Origin: Bacillus sp. FJAT-22090
GTDB taxonomy: Bacteria > Bacillota > Bacilli > Bacillales_A > Planococcaceae
Direction of reading: 5' to 3'
Assembly (NCBI RefSeq): GCF_007676755.1
Contig: NZ_VEBK01000011.1
Location: 62,001 to 126,000 of the forward strand
Length of the DNA: 64,000 bases
Numbering within the stretch: position 1 is the first letter of the stretch; every line of letters begins with the position of its first letter. The position numbers and the translations under genes are program-made. Below are positions 10,865 to 18,071 of this stretch, one piece after another. The notes beneath the pieces are model-generated. The model was not told the origin of the DNA. It ran no database searches and saw nothing but the letters and a program-made list of their open reading frames with translations.

Positions 10865-11143
10865 TTATAAAAATGATAAATAGAAGTTTTTTAGTAGTTA
10901 TTAGTTGGAGTATTGAGGAATAATTTTGGCAAGAATTATTATATTCAAAAGGGGAATTGTTTAAGGGGATTCTTTTTTTAAATGTACTTTTTCGATATCG
11001 TTTTGTAGAATTATTTCTATTTTCAATTTATGTTTCGGTTCGTTTATTAGGGATAATGTGTCTTAACTAGTGTCCTCTCATTCATGCATAAAGTGTTGTT
11101 ATGCGAGCATAACGAGCCAGCATAAAAGTTCCGTCCGTTCAAA

Positions 11144-11214
11144 ATGTTGCGAGTAAGCAGGGAAATGTTGCGCATCCGGTCTATAAAGTTGCGAGTAACT
11201 ACTGAGATGTTGCG
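11144..11214 (+). repeat. 21-bp-phased ATGTTGCG array
   Basis: The core ATGTTGCG (once AAGTTGCG) starts at 11144, 11165, 11186 and 11207, an exact 21-bp spacing. The bases between cores differ, apart from a recurring GAGTAA after the first and third cores. Confidence 0.85.
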
Positions 11215-11308
11215 CAATATTGAATGGACCATCTTATCCATGTAAATTAAGCGGAGACTTCAAGTAAAGTGCATGGCAATCAGTGTCCGCTAGCCTTTGA
11301 GTGGAGAA

Positions 11309-11413
11309 TTGGTTGCGCTCGTTGCCAATTTGGTTGCTTTCACGCTCTAACTGGTTGCGTTGCCCAGGGAATTGGTTGCTTTCACGAGCTATTTGGTCTC
11401 GTTAAGCCATTTC
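11309..11413 (+). repeat. 21-bp-phased TTGGTTGC array
   Basis: TTGGTTGC or close variants start at 11309, 11330, 11351, 11372 and 11393, an exact 21-bp spacing. Every other unit continues with TTTCACG. The last unit is degenerate (TTGGTCTC). Confidence 0.85.
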
Positions 11414-11460
11414 CTAACTTTTAATGGCTAATAAATACAGAAAAAGGCGCCTCTTTTGAG

Positions 11461-11594
11461 GGATTGGAGCGAAAAGGGCGGCGACTCCAGTGGGATCAAG
11501 TGAGTAAGATGAGACTTCACAGGCGGCCGCGTAAGCGGACGGTGAAGGCTCATCACTCACCCCACGGAAAGCGTTCGTCCTGCAGCGGAAATCC
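11461..11594 (+). repeat. GC-rich self-complementary module, copy 1
   Basis: Nested complementary segments are visible: GGATT (11461-11465) with AATCC (11590-11594); GTGGG (11490-11494) with CCCAC (11561-11565); GTGAGT (11500-11505) with ACTCAC (11555-11560); and GATGAGACTTCAC (11508-11520) with GTGAAGGCTCATC (11542-11554), which has one mismatch. Much richer in G+C than its surroundings. Other copies: 20176-20325, 20586-20730 and 48041-48176. Confidence 0.7.
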
Positions 11595-11736
11595 AAGCGG
11601 ACACTCCATTAAGACACATTATCCCTATAATATAGCGTCGTATATTATTCTAAATATATTTTCTGATTTGGAATACTTATGATAATCAATAGGCGTAGCA
11701 AGTGTATGACCATTTATCACTTATTCAAACTATATA

Positions 11737-11970
11737 TTACTGTTTTTTGGCGGCATCCCTTTCCGCTAAATACTGGTTCAAAGCTTCCTTGACTTTATCT
11801 CGTTTTATGGCCGCATTCGGTAGTCTTTTATCTATTTCATTTAGTAAATATAGTCCTCTAAACAGACATCCTACAATTACCCCAAAACCTAAAATAATTC
11901 CTACTTCCCCGAAAGAAAATATTAAATATCCTAAGATAGTTGCCCCAATAATAGATAATGTTAAATACAT
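11737..11970 (-). CDS. small membrane protein of unknown function
   Basis: The 77-residue product has two hydrophobic helices (about 2-22 and 25-45) and a charged C-terminal tail (EIDKRLPNAAIKRDKVKEALNQ). The ATG at 11970 has a good SD (AAAGAGGG). Family not recognised. Confidence 0.6.
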   Translation of the reverse strand: MYLTLSIIGATILGYLIFSFGEVGIILGFGVIVGCLFRGLYLLNEIDKRLPNAAIKRDKVKEALNQYLAERDAAKKQ

Positions 11971-12081
11971 AGCAATCCCTCTTTCTGAAAATTCTATTTT
12001 AATCGTAACTTAAATACGCTATAATTGGAAACACTTACCTATAAGTTTATCTATCAATATTTTTTATGGGGTGGTAACCGC

Positions 12082-12222
12082 TTGGGAAATTTAGAAAAAG
12101 AATATCCGATTTTGAAAGAGGATCGTCGACATAAGGATAGTAAAAATAACAATATCAAGTCACTTATCGCATTAGGAATTGGAGTTGCCGGTATCCTCAT
12201 CAAAATTCTATTCTACAACTAA
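12082..12222 (+). CDS. very small membrane-anchored protein
   Basis: The 46-residue product has a charged N-terminal half (GNLEKEYPILKEDRRHKDSK) and one C-terminal hydrophobic helix (about 27-43). The start is TTG at 12082 with SD GGGGTGG seven bases upstream. An ATG 19 codons earlier lacks an SD. Not recognised. It precedes the S66 peptidase gene by 33 bases and may be co-transcribed with it. Confidence 0.5.
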   Translation: MGNLEKEYPILKEDRRHKDSKNNNIKSLIALGIGVAGILIKILFYN

Positions 12223-12255
12223 TGACAAAAACAATTCAGAAGGAGAATCTCGTCA

Positions 12256-13257
12256 ATGACACTTTTAAACCGATTAACAACAGGGGATAAGATTGCCATC
12301 TATTCCCCTTCATCACCTATTACCTATTCATCCCCGAAACGCTTTGAAAGAGCAAAGTCTTTTTTGAAGTCAAAAGGTTTTGTAATCGTGGAGGGGAATC
12401 TAACTGGCAAACATGATCATTACCGCTCGGGAACTATTCAAGAACGTGCAAATGAATTAAACGAGCTTATAAGAGATCCAAGTATTAGCTGTATTATGTC
12501 GACAATTGGTGGAACTAATTCTAACGCTCTTTTACCTTATATTGACTATCAAGCTTTTAAAGAGAATCCTAAAATTATGATTGGTTATTCCGATGCAACC
12601 GCAATTTTGTTAGCAATTTATGCACAAACCGGGATACCAACATTCTATGGTCCCGCATTAGTGCCTTCTTTCGGGGAATTTGAGCCTTTTGTTCATTATA
12701 CATATGATTATTTTAAAGAAATATTAATAGAAGAACAGCAGCATCCGTTTAAAATTCCTATGCCTCCTTATTGGACAGATGAACCACTCAATTGGGATAT
12801 CAAAACAGAAAATAAGCACCAGAGACCAAATAACTGGATCTGTATAAATGAAGGCACTGCCGAGGGAAGATTAATTGGAGGGAATTTAAATGCAATGTAC
12901 GGCATTTGGGGAAGTCCGTATATGCCTGTTATACAAGAAGGGGATATCCTTTTAATAGAAGATACGATGAAAACAGCATCCGTTGTGGAGAAAAATTTTA
13001 ATTTATTAAAATTGAATGGTGTATTTGAACGTGTTTCAGGGATTATTTTAGGAAAACATGAACTATTTGATGATCAAGGAACTGGAAGAAATCCATATGA
13101 TATATTAGTCGAAACAATTGGAAAAACAACTATTCCGATACTTGCGGAATTTGACTGTTGTCATACACATCCAATGCTTACGATGCCGTTAGGACGCAAA
13201 GTAAGATTAGATGCGACGAATAAAGATGTGACAATTATGGAACCTTGGATTAATTAG
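12256..13257 (+). CDS. S66 family peptidase (LD-carboxypeptidase / MccF-like)
   Basis: This 333-residue protein belongs to the S66 serine peptidases, which trim L,D-linked peptidoglycan peptides or, in the MccF branch, cleave microcin C-like acyl adenylates. The nucleophile serine is in IGYSDAT (about residue 112), the catalytic Glu in LLIEDT and the His in CCHTHPM near the C terminus. It has no signal peptide, so action in the cytoplasm is expected. The long insert rich in Trp and Pro at about 175-195 is more like MccF than LdcA; which substrate it uses cannot be settled here. Confidence 0.85.
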   Translation: MTLLNRLTTGDKIAIYSPSSPITYSSPKRFERAKSFLKSKGFVIVEGNLTGKHDHYRSGTIQERANELNELIRDPSISCIMSTIGGTNSNALLPYIDYQAFKENPKIMIGYSDATAILLAIYAQTGIPTFYGPALVPSFGEFEPFVHYTYDYFKEILIEEQQHPFKIPMPPYWTDEPLNWDIKTENKHQRPNNWICINEGTAEGRLIGGNLNAMYGIWGSPYMPVIQEGDILLIEDTMKTASVVEKNFNLLKLNGVFERVSGIILGKHELFDDQGTGRNPYDILVETIGKTTIPILAEFDCCHTHPMLTMPLGRKVRLDATNKDVTIMEPWIN

Positions 13258-13331
13258 AGAGTGTGCACTAACCCCGAGGGACAACATTAAAATGTGATAA
13301 TATCCGATTAAAAAGAAATGGAGGTTTTGAC

Positions 13332-13637
13332 ATGGGATTTGTTCTGGCAATTGCACCAGTTGTAATTGCAGGAGGAATTGCAGTATTTGTAATTCAAAGG
13401 CTTAAACATACATATAGCCAAGGAAACCTAGGTAAGAAAAAATCAAAAGGCATGCAAAAATTATGGGATAGCTTAATACCACTAGGAATGCTTTTTGGTT
13501 GCACTATCGGTGTATTATGGTCCTTATTTTTCCAATCGCCTCTATTAACTACAATCACTTTAGGTGCATCGATAGGCTATTTATTTGGATTTTTTGCTTA
13601 TGAAATTTATTTAAAAAAAGAAAGGTTTCATTCATAA
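13332..13637 (+). CDS. three-helix membrane protein of unknown function
   Basis: The 101-residue protein has three hydrophobic segments (about 2-22, 48-68 and 74-93) separated by a basic loop (KKKSKGMQK). The ATG has SD GGAGG. It is followed by a terminator shared with the convergent Nudix gene. Not recognised. Confidence 0.6.
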   Translation: MGFVLAIAPVVIAGGIAVFVIQRLKHTYSQGNLGKKKSKGMQKLWDSLIPLGMLFGCTIGVLWSLFFQSPLLTTITLGASIGYLFGFFAYEIYLKKERFHS

Positions 13638-13687
13638 TAGCTATAAACTCAAGCTTACAACTATCACTTCACCTTCCACTATTTCAA

Positions 13688-13714
13688 TAAAAACATCCTT
13701 TTGGATGTTTTTAT
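13688..13714. terminator. bidirectional terminator
   Basis: AAAAACATCC (13689-13698) pairs with GGATGTTTTT (13703-13712) around TTTT, with A and T runs on the two sides. It overlaps the last codons of the minus-strand gene. Confidence 0.75.
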
Positions 13715-14487
13715 TTTTGCTCTTTCTCCACATACTTCTTCAAAATAGGATTCAAATAATCCTCTTTCAGAGATATATCATGTTGAATGAATGATTCTAC
13801 ACTCTCTTTATCTAATGAGACAAAAACAAATTCCTCGAATTCAGGCTGTTCTCCTTTTTCGATTAGGCTTTGATTATGCTTTTCAAATAGTTTTTGCAAT
13901 TCCTGAGCAGATAAATCTACTGCTAATTCGAACACGACTGCCCAGAAGTCGTACGTTCCTTTGTTTTTTACAAATTTAGGACGGAAAGATTTTATATAAG
14001 GCGACTCGATATGTAAGCCCATCTCTTCATTTAATTCTTTGCCGATATTTTTCACCAAATCGAATACGGAACCATTCAAATCAGATTCGTCTAACCCCCC
14101 GCCAGTAAATTGTAATCTACCTGGTGTCGAGGTATGTTGATTCATCCGTCCGAAAGCAATATGATGGTCATTCGTAATCACTGCTACACAAGTAAAGATA
14201 ACTTTACAAGGAAACGCACAATTTTCATGCCGAATCGTGTATAAATAATGTTTGTAATCCGTTTTCTTAACCGTTACTTGTAGCTCTTCCTCTGTTTCAC
14301 TAATTTCCGATATGGTAAATACTTCTCCGTTTCGCAAATTAGGATTCAACTCAAATTGCTCGTCCCAATACCGTTCATGTTGCTCTTGAATATGTTGGGG
14401 CAATAGAAAAGATGATGAATCATATGTGACAGTGACTCGTGCAGGTATTTCCTTTATCTCTATAGTTTTCAATTTCCTTATCCCCAT
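13711..14487 (-). CDS. Nudix-fold hydrolase
   Basis: The 258-residue protein has a divergent Nudix box, GGGLDESDLNGSV, then GKELNEEMGL (about 128-158). The usual RE pair is KE and a few residues are inserted, so it may act on an unusual substrate or have low activity. The N-terminal 90 residues form a separate domain I do not recognise. It overlaps fetB by ten bases and is the last gene of the GNAT/fetA/fetB set. The shared operon is likely, the shared function unknown. Confidence 0.7.
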   Translation of the reverse strand: MGIRKLKTIEIKEIPARVTVTYDSSSFLLPQHIQEQHERYWDEQFELNPNLRNGEVFTISEISETEEELQVTVKKTDYKHYLYTIRHENCAFPCKVIFTCVAVITNDHHIAFGRMNQHTSTPGRLQFTGGGLDESDLNGSVFDLVKNIGKELNEEMGLHIESPYIKSFRPKFVKNKGTYDFWAVVFELAVDLSAQELQKLFEKHNQSLIEKGEQPEFEEFVFVSLDKESVESFIQHDISLKEDYLNPILKKYVEKEQK

Positions 14488-15230
14488 TTCTTCAATTGAA
14501 GGTCCTTCGTAAATATGCTTTTATAACAAAGAACACTTAGCATCATACTCGTAATTGCTGAGGAGCATGTAAACACAAAGATGATCAGTATTTGATAGCG
14601 GACGGCCTCTACAGGATCTGCTCCCGCAACAATCATTCCCGTCATCATCCCTGGAAGTTGAACGAGCCCTACTGTTTTCATTCCATCAATTGTCGGTATC
14701 ATACTAAACTTCACGGAACGCTTCAGTACATCCTGTGCTGCTTGTCGACTCGTTGCACCAAGAGAGAGCAGTGTTTCAATTTCGCCTTTGGAACTTTCCG
14801 TTTCCCGCTTCAATTGGGTTAAAAATAAACCACAAGCAACCATTGCATTCCCGATCGTCATTCCGCTTAGTGGGATGATGTACTGTGGGGTGGCTTCTAT
14901 TATTTGTAAGCCTAATAAAAGTCCCATCATTAATATTTCCATCGTTGTAATAGAGAGAATAATTTTCCAAACGACTCCTGTCATCCCTTTTGCGCGTGTT
15001 GCTGCATTTCTGGCAGCGATGATTATCATGACACAAAGTATCAGTATAATAAAAAAGATATTTTTTGACTGAAATACAAATTGTAATACATATCCCACTG
15101 CAAGAAGTTGAATCGCGGAGCGAATAGTTCCGATTGCAATATCTTTTTCCAAATCAAGTTTGTGCCAATAAGAAACAAACATCGTAATAAGAACAAACAA
15201 TAAAGTGAAACTTAATGCGATAAAACTCAT
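14478..15230 (-). CDS. fetB: FetB/YbbM-type ABC permease
   Basis: This 250-residue membrane protein belongs to the UPF0014 (FetB) permeases and has about seven hydrophobic segments. The typical motifs ARNAATRAKGM, IIPLSGMTIGNAM and GLVQLPGMMTGMIVAGADP are all visible. With FetA it forms an ABC exporter, shown in E. coli to lower cytoplasmic iron. It overlaps fetA by four bases, so the two are translationally coupled. Confidence 0.85.
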   Translation of the reverse strand: MSFIALSFTLLFVLITMFVSYWHKLDLEKDIAIGTIRSAIQLLAVGYVLQFVFQSKNIFFIILILCVMIIIAARNAATRAKGMTGVVWKIILSITTMEILMMGLLLGLQIIEATPQYIIPLSGMTIGNAMVACGLFLTQLKRETESSKGEIETLLSLGATSRQAAQDVLKRSVKFSMIPTIDGMKTVGLVQLPGMMTGMIVAGADPVEAVRYQILIIFVFTCSSAITSMMLSVLCYKSIFTKDLQLKKWG

Positions 15231-15955
15231 AACATCACCTGGTCAAAAACAGGAGTAGGTCCTTCAAAAAACTCTTCTGTCTTTGAATCTACTGCTAGAA
15301 TTCCATCCTTCATATACCATATCCGATCACATAGCTTTTTAGCCTGCTCCGTATCATGCGTTACTAGAATAAAAGACGTTCCTTCTTCCCTATGTAGCTT
15401 TTTTAAAAGTAGTTCCACATTCTCCTTGCTTTGCTGATCCAGAGATGCAGTAATCTCATCAAGCAATAGGATGGACGGCCTTAAAAGCAAGGAGCGAACT
15501 AGGGCTACTCGTTGCTTTTCACCTCCCGATAAATCTGTTGCCTGTTTTCCCCAATCCAAATATCCAAGGCCCACTGCTTCCATTAATTCTTTTGCAAAGC
15601 GCTCATCGAATGCTCTATTATGTATTCTACTTACGGTATGTAAATTATCTAAAATGGTTCCAGGAAGCATGATTGATTGCTGAGCTACATAAGCGATATT
15701 CATTCTCCAGGTCCGTGTATCCATCTTTTTTGTAGAGTGGGCATTAAACCAAACTTCTCCTTTATCCATCGGCTCCAATTGAGCGAGTATACGAAGAAGT
15801 GTACTCTTTCCTTGTCCAGATTTTCCAAGTAATGCAATTCGTTCTGGTTGATCAATTTTTGCTGATATATTAGCAAATAAAAAAGGGCGATTATTTGTTT
15901 CATCCGTATCCCAATGATCTTTCGTAACATTCTTTAACTCAAATAAAACAGTCAT
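15227..15955 (-). CDS. fetA: FetA/YbbL-type ABC ATP-binding protein
   Basis: The 242-residue ATPase has Walker A GKSGQGKST, signature LSGGEKQRV and Walker B ILLLDEI, in the expected order. It energises FetB. The ATG at 15955 overlaps the upstream acetyltransferase stop (ATGA), with GGGAAGG as SD. An earlier in-frame start lies inside that gene and is less likely. Confidence 0.85.
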   Translation of the reverse strand: MTVLFELKNVTKDHWDTDETNNRPFLFANISAKIDQPERIALLGKSGQGKSTLLRILAQLEPMDKGEVWFNAHSTKKMDTRTWRMNIAYVAQQSIMLPGTILDNLHTVSRIHNRAFDERFAKELMEAVGLGYLDWGKQATDLSGGEKQRVALVRSLLLRPSILLLDEITASLDQQSKENVELLLKKLHREEGTSFILVTHDTEQAKKLCDRIWYMKDGILAVDSKTEEFFEGPTPVFDQVML

Positions 15956-16485
15956 ATACAACCTTCCCATTCTTCTCTTAATATGCCCATTCGAATAGAG
16001 TCATAATAGATGCCACTGTAGTAACGACATTTTCGTAGGCGAGCTTCCATCGTCATACCAAGTTTTTCTCCGACTTTAATCATACGTTCATTACCCGACC
16101 ATGTTGTAAAGCCAACTCGAACCAGTGGTAATTCCTGAAATAAGTGTGCAATCCACATTTGAAGTGCTGTAGTCCCAATTCCCCCATTCCAATACTGTGG
16201 GTCATAAATGACAATCCCCATTTCGAGCCAAAGCGATTCTTCATGCTCCCAGTAGTAACAAAGAGCACCTATTAATTCATCATTCACATAAATGCCCCAG
16301 AGATCTTCTTGATTAATCAGTTGATCTTTTGTCTTTAAAAATTGCTCTAATGTTTGTGGTTCATAAGGAAAATAGGGGGCATCCCACTTTTTCCATTCAG
16401 GAGTGGCTTCTTTTGCGCTCAATTCCCAGAGACGGATAATTTCACATTCAACTATTGGTCTAATCGTTATATGTTGTATTTTCAT
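15952..16485 (-). CDS. RimL-type GNAT acetyltransferase
   Basis: The 177-residue protein has the GNAT acetyl-CoA loop as YWNGGIGTTAL (about 115) and the RimL-like RVGFTTWSGNERMIKVGEKLGM. It is the first gene of the coupled set ending in the Nudix gene at 13711, each joined to the next by a short overlap. The substrate is unknown. Confidence 0.8.
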   Translation of the reverse strand: MKIQHITIRPIVECEIIRLWELSAKEATPEWKKWDAPYFPYEPQTLEQFLKTKDQLINQEDLWGIYVNDELIGALCYYWEHEESLWLEMGIVIYDPQYWNGGIGTTALQMWIAHLFQELPLVRVGFTTWSGNERMIKVGEKLGMTMEARLRKCRYYSGIYYDSIRMGILREEWEGCI

Positions 16486-16614
16486 GACCCCCGTCCTATT
16501 TGCATATACATAATTTTAGCACAATATCGTCAATATGACCGTTTCCTACTTGGACTTTCTTGTGTTAAAGTGTTATATAACAAAAATATTAATAGAAATT
16601 GGAGTGACACAACT

Positions 16615-17970
16615 TTGGGTGGAAATCAGCAATTACAACGTGGATTAGAACAGCGACATATCACCCTCATGTCTTTAGGGGCAGCAATTGGAGTAGGTTT
16701 ATTTTTAGGATCTGCTACTGCTATTCGGTTGGCAGGGCCAGCAATACTTATTTCATACATAATTGGTGGGTTGTTCATCTTCATCATCATGCGTTCACTA
16801 GGTGAAATGGCAGTACATAATCCTGTTTCGGGATCATTTAGTAGATATGCCCAGAACTATTTAGGACCACTTGCGGGATACATTACAGGCTGGAATTACT
16901 GGTTTTTATGGGTAGTTACATGTATGGCCGAAATTACAGCAGTTGGAGTTTATATGAAAATGTGGTATCCCCACACACCAAGCTGGATATGGGCATTGGC
17001 AGCACTTATTGTCATGACATTAGTAAACTTAATTGCGGTGAAAGCATATGGAGAATTTGAGTTTTGGTTTGCTCTCATTAAAATTGTCGCAATCTTGGCA
17101 ATGATATTTGTAGGGCTTGGCGTGATTATTTTCGGTATAGGAAATGGCGGAATAGCTGTAGGAATTAGTAACTTATGGACAAATGGTGGGTTTGCTCCGA
17201 ACGGCATTACAGGAGTTCTAATGTCGCTGCAGATGGTGATGTTTGCCTATTTAGGTGTAGAAATGATAGGTGTCACCGCTGGAGAAGCAAAGAATCCGAA
17301 AACGGTTATCCCACGTGCAATTGACACTGTCTTTTGGCGTATTCTTATTTTTTATGTTGGAGCTCTGTTCGTTATTATGTCTATTTATCCTTGGAATGAA
17401 ATTGGAAATAATGGAAGTCCCTTCGTTTTGATGTTTGAGAAAATAGGCATAGGGCCAGCTGCCGGAATTATAAATTTTGTCGTATTAACTGCAGCCCTTT
17501 CTAGCTGTAATAGTGGTATTTTCAGTACTGGGCGTATGCTATTTAATTTGGCAGAACAAAAGCAAGCCTCTGCTTCTTTCCAAAAAATTAGTGGAACCGG
17601 AGTACCATCGAGAGCGATTCTGTTTTCGGCATTATTATTAGTAATCGGTGTCATTCTAAATTATTTAGTACCTGAAAAAGTATTTATATGGGTAACTAGT
17701 ATTTCCACATTCGGAGCAGTTTGGACTTGGGGTATTATTTTATTATCTCAACTAAAGTTTCGTAAGACATTATCTAAAGGTGAAGTTTCAAAACTAACAT
17801 ATAAAGCATTGTTTTATCCTGTAGGCTCGTATTTAGCTTTAGCCTTCCTTGTACTCGTGCTTGGACTCATGGCATATTTCCCTGACACACGCGTCGCACT
17901 AATCGTTGGGCCTATATGGATTATCTCGTTAGTTTTTATGTACTATAAAAAGGGATTTCATAAAAGATGA
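16615..17970 (+). CDS. amino acid permease (APC superfamily, AAT family)
   Basis: The 451-residue protein has about twelve membrane segments and the N-terminal signature RHITLMSLGAAIGVGLFLGS of proton-coupled amino acid permeases related to ProY, AapA and YbxG. The substrate amino acid cannot be assigned. I chose TTG at 16615 with SD GGAGTG eight bases upstream, which gives the usual N terminus (GGNQQLQRGLEQRH). The longer open frame upstream runs antisense through the neighbouring acetyltransferase gene. A strong terminator follows. Confidence 0.85.
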   Translation: MGGNQQLQRGLEQRHITLMSLGAAIGVGLFLGSATAIRLAGPAILISYIIGGLFIFIIMRSLGEMAVHNPVSGSFSRYAQNYLGPLAGYITGWNYWFLWVVTCMAEITAVGVYMKMWYPHTPSWIWALAALIVMTLVNLIAVKAYGEFEFWFALIKIVAILAMIFVGLGVIIFGIGNGGIAVGISNLWTNGGFAPNGITGVLMSLQMVMFAYLGVEMIGVTAGEAKNPKTVIPRAIDTVFWRILIFYVGALFVIMSIYPWNEIGNNGSPFVLMFEKIGIGPAAGIINFVVLTAALSSCNSGIFSTGRMLFNLAEQKQASASFQKISGTGVPSRAILFSALLLVIGVILNYLVPEKVFIWVTSISTFGAVWTWGIILLSQLKFRKTLSKGEVSKLTYKALFYPVGSYLALAFLVLVLGLMAYFPDTRVALIVGPIWIISLVFMYYKKGFHKR

Positions 17971-17975
17971 TTCGA

Positions 17976-18038
17976 GCGATTCTCTTTGGGGATCGTGCGA
18001 TTATCTCGAAAGATCAAGCGATTCATTAAAAGCCCCTT
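17976..18038 (+). repeat. three-unit 21-bp-phased GCGATT mini-array
   Basis: GCGATT starts at 17976, 17997 and 18018. The first two units also end alike in GATC. It lies just after the permease stop codon and runs into the terminator stem. Confidence 0.6.
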
Positions 18039-18066
18039 CATTTCGCAAAGAAATGAAGGGGCTTTT
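18028..18066. terminator. strong bidirectional terminator
   Basis: A perfect 17-bp stem, AAAAGCCCCTTCATTTC (18028-18044) with its complement (18050-18066), encloses a five-base loop. It serves the convergent permease and peptidase genes. Confidence 0.9.
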
Positions 18067-18071
18067 CCCAA

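Larger units (their letters stand above)
11046..11634 (+). mobile_element. composite repeat element, copy 1 (MITE-like)
   Basis: The element is bounded by an imperfect inverted repeat with core GGGATAATGTGTCTTAA at the left and TTAAGACACATTATCCC at the right. Inside, in order, are a GCATAA block, an ATGTTGCG array, a TTGGTTGC array, an AGCCATT/AATGGCT hairpin and a GC-rich self-complementary module. No protein-coding gene of its own is seen. Related copies lie at 20156-20975 and 47638-48206, with a fragment at 42504-42715. The region 10871-11045 before it holds nothing I recognise. Confidence 0.6.
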
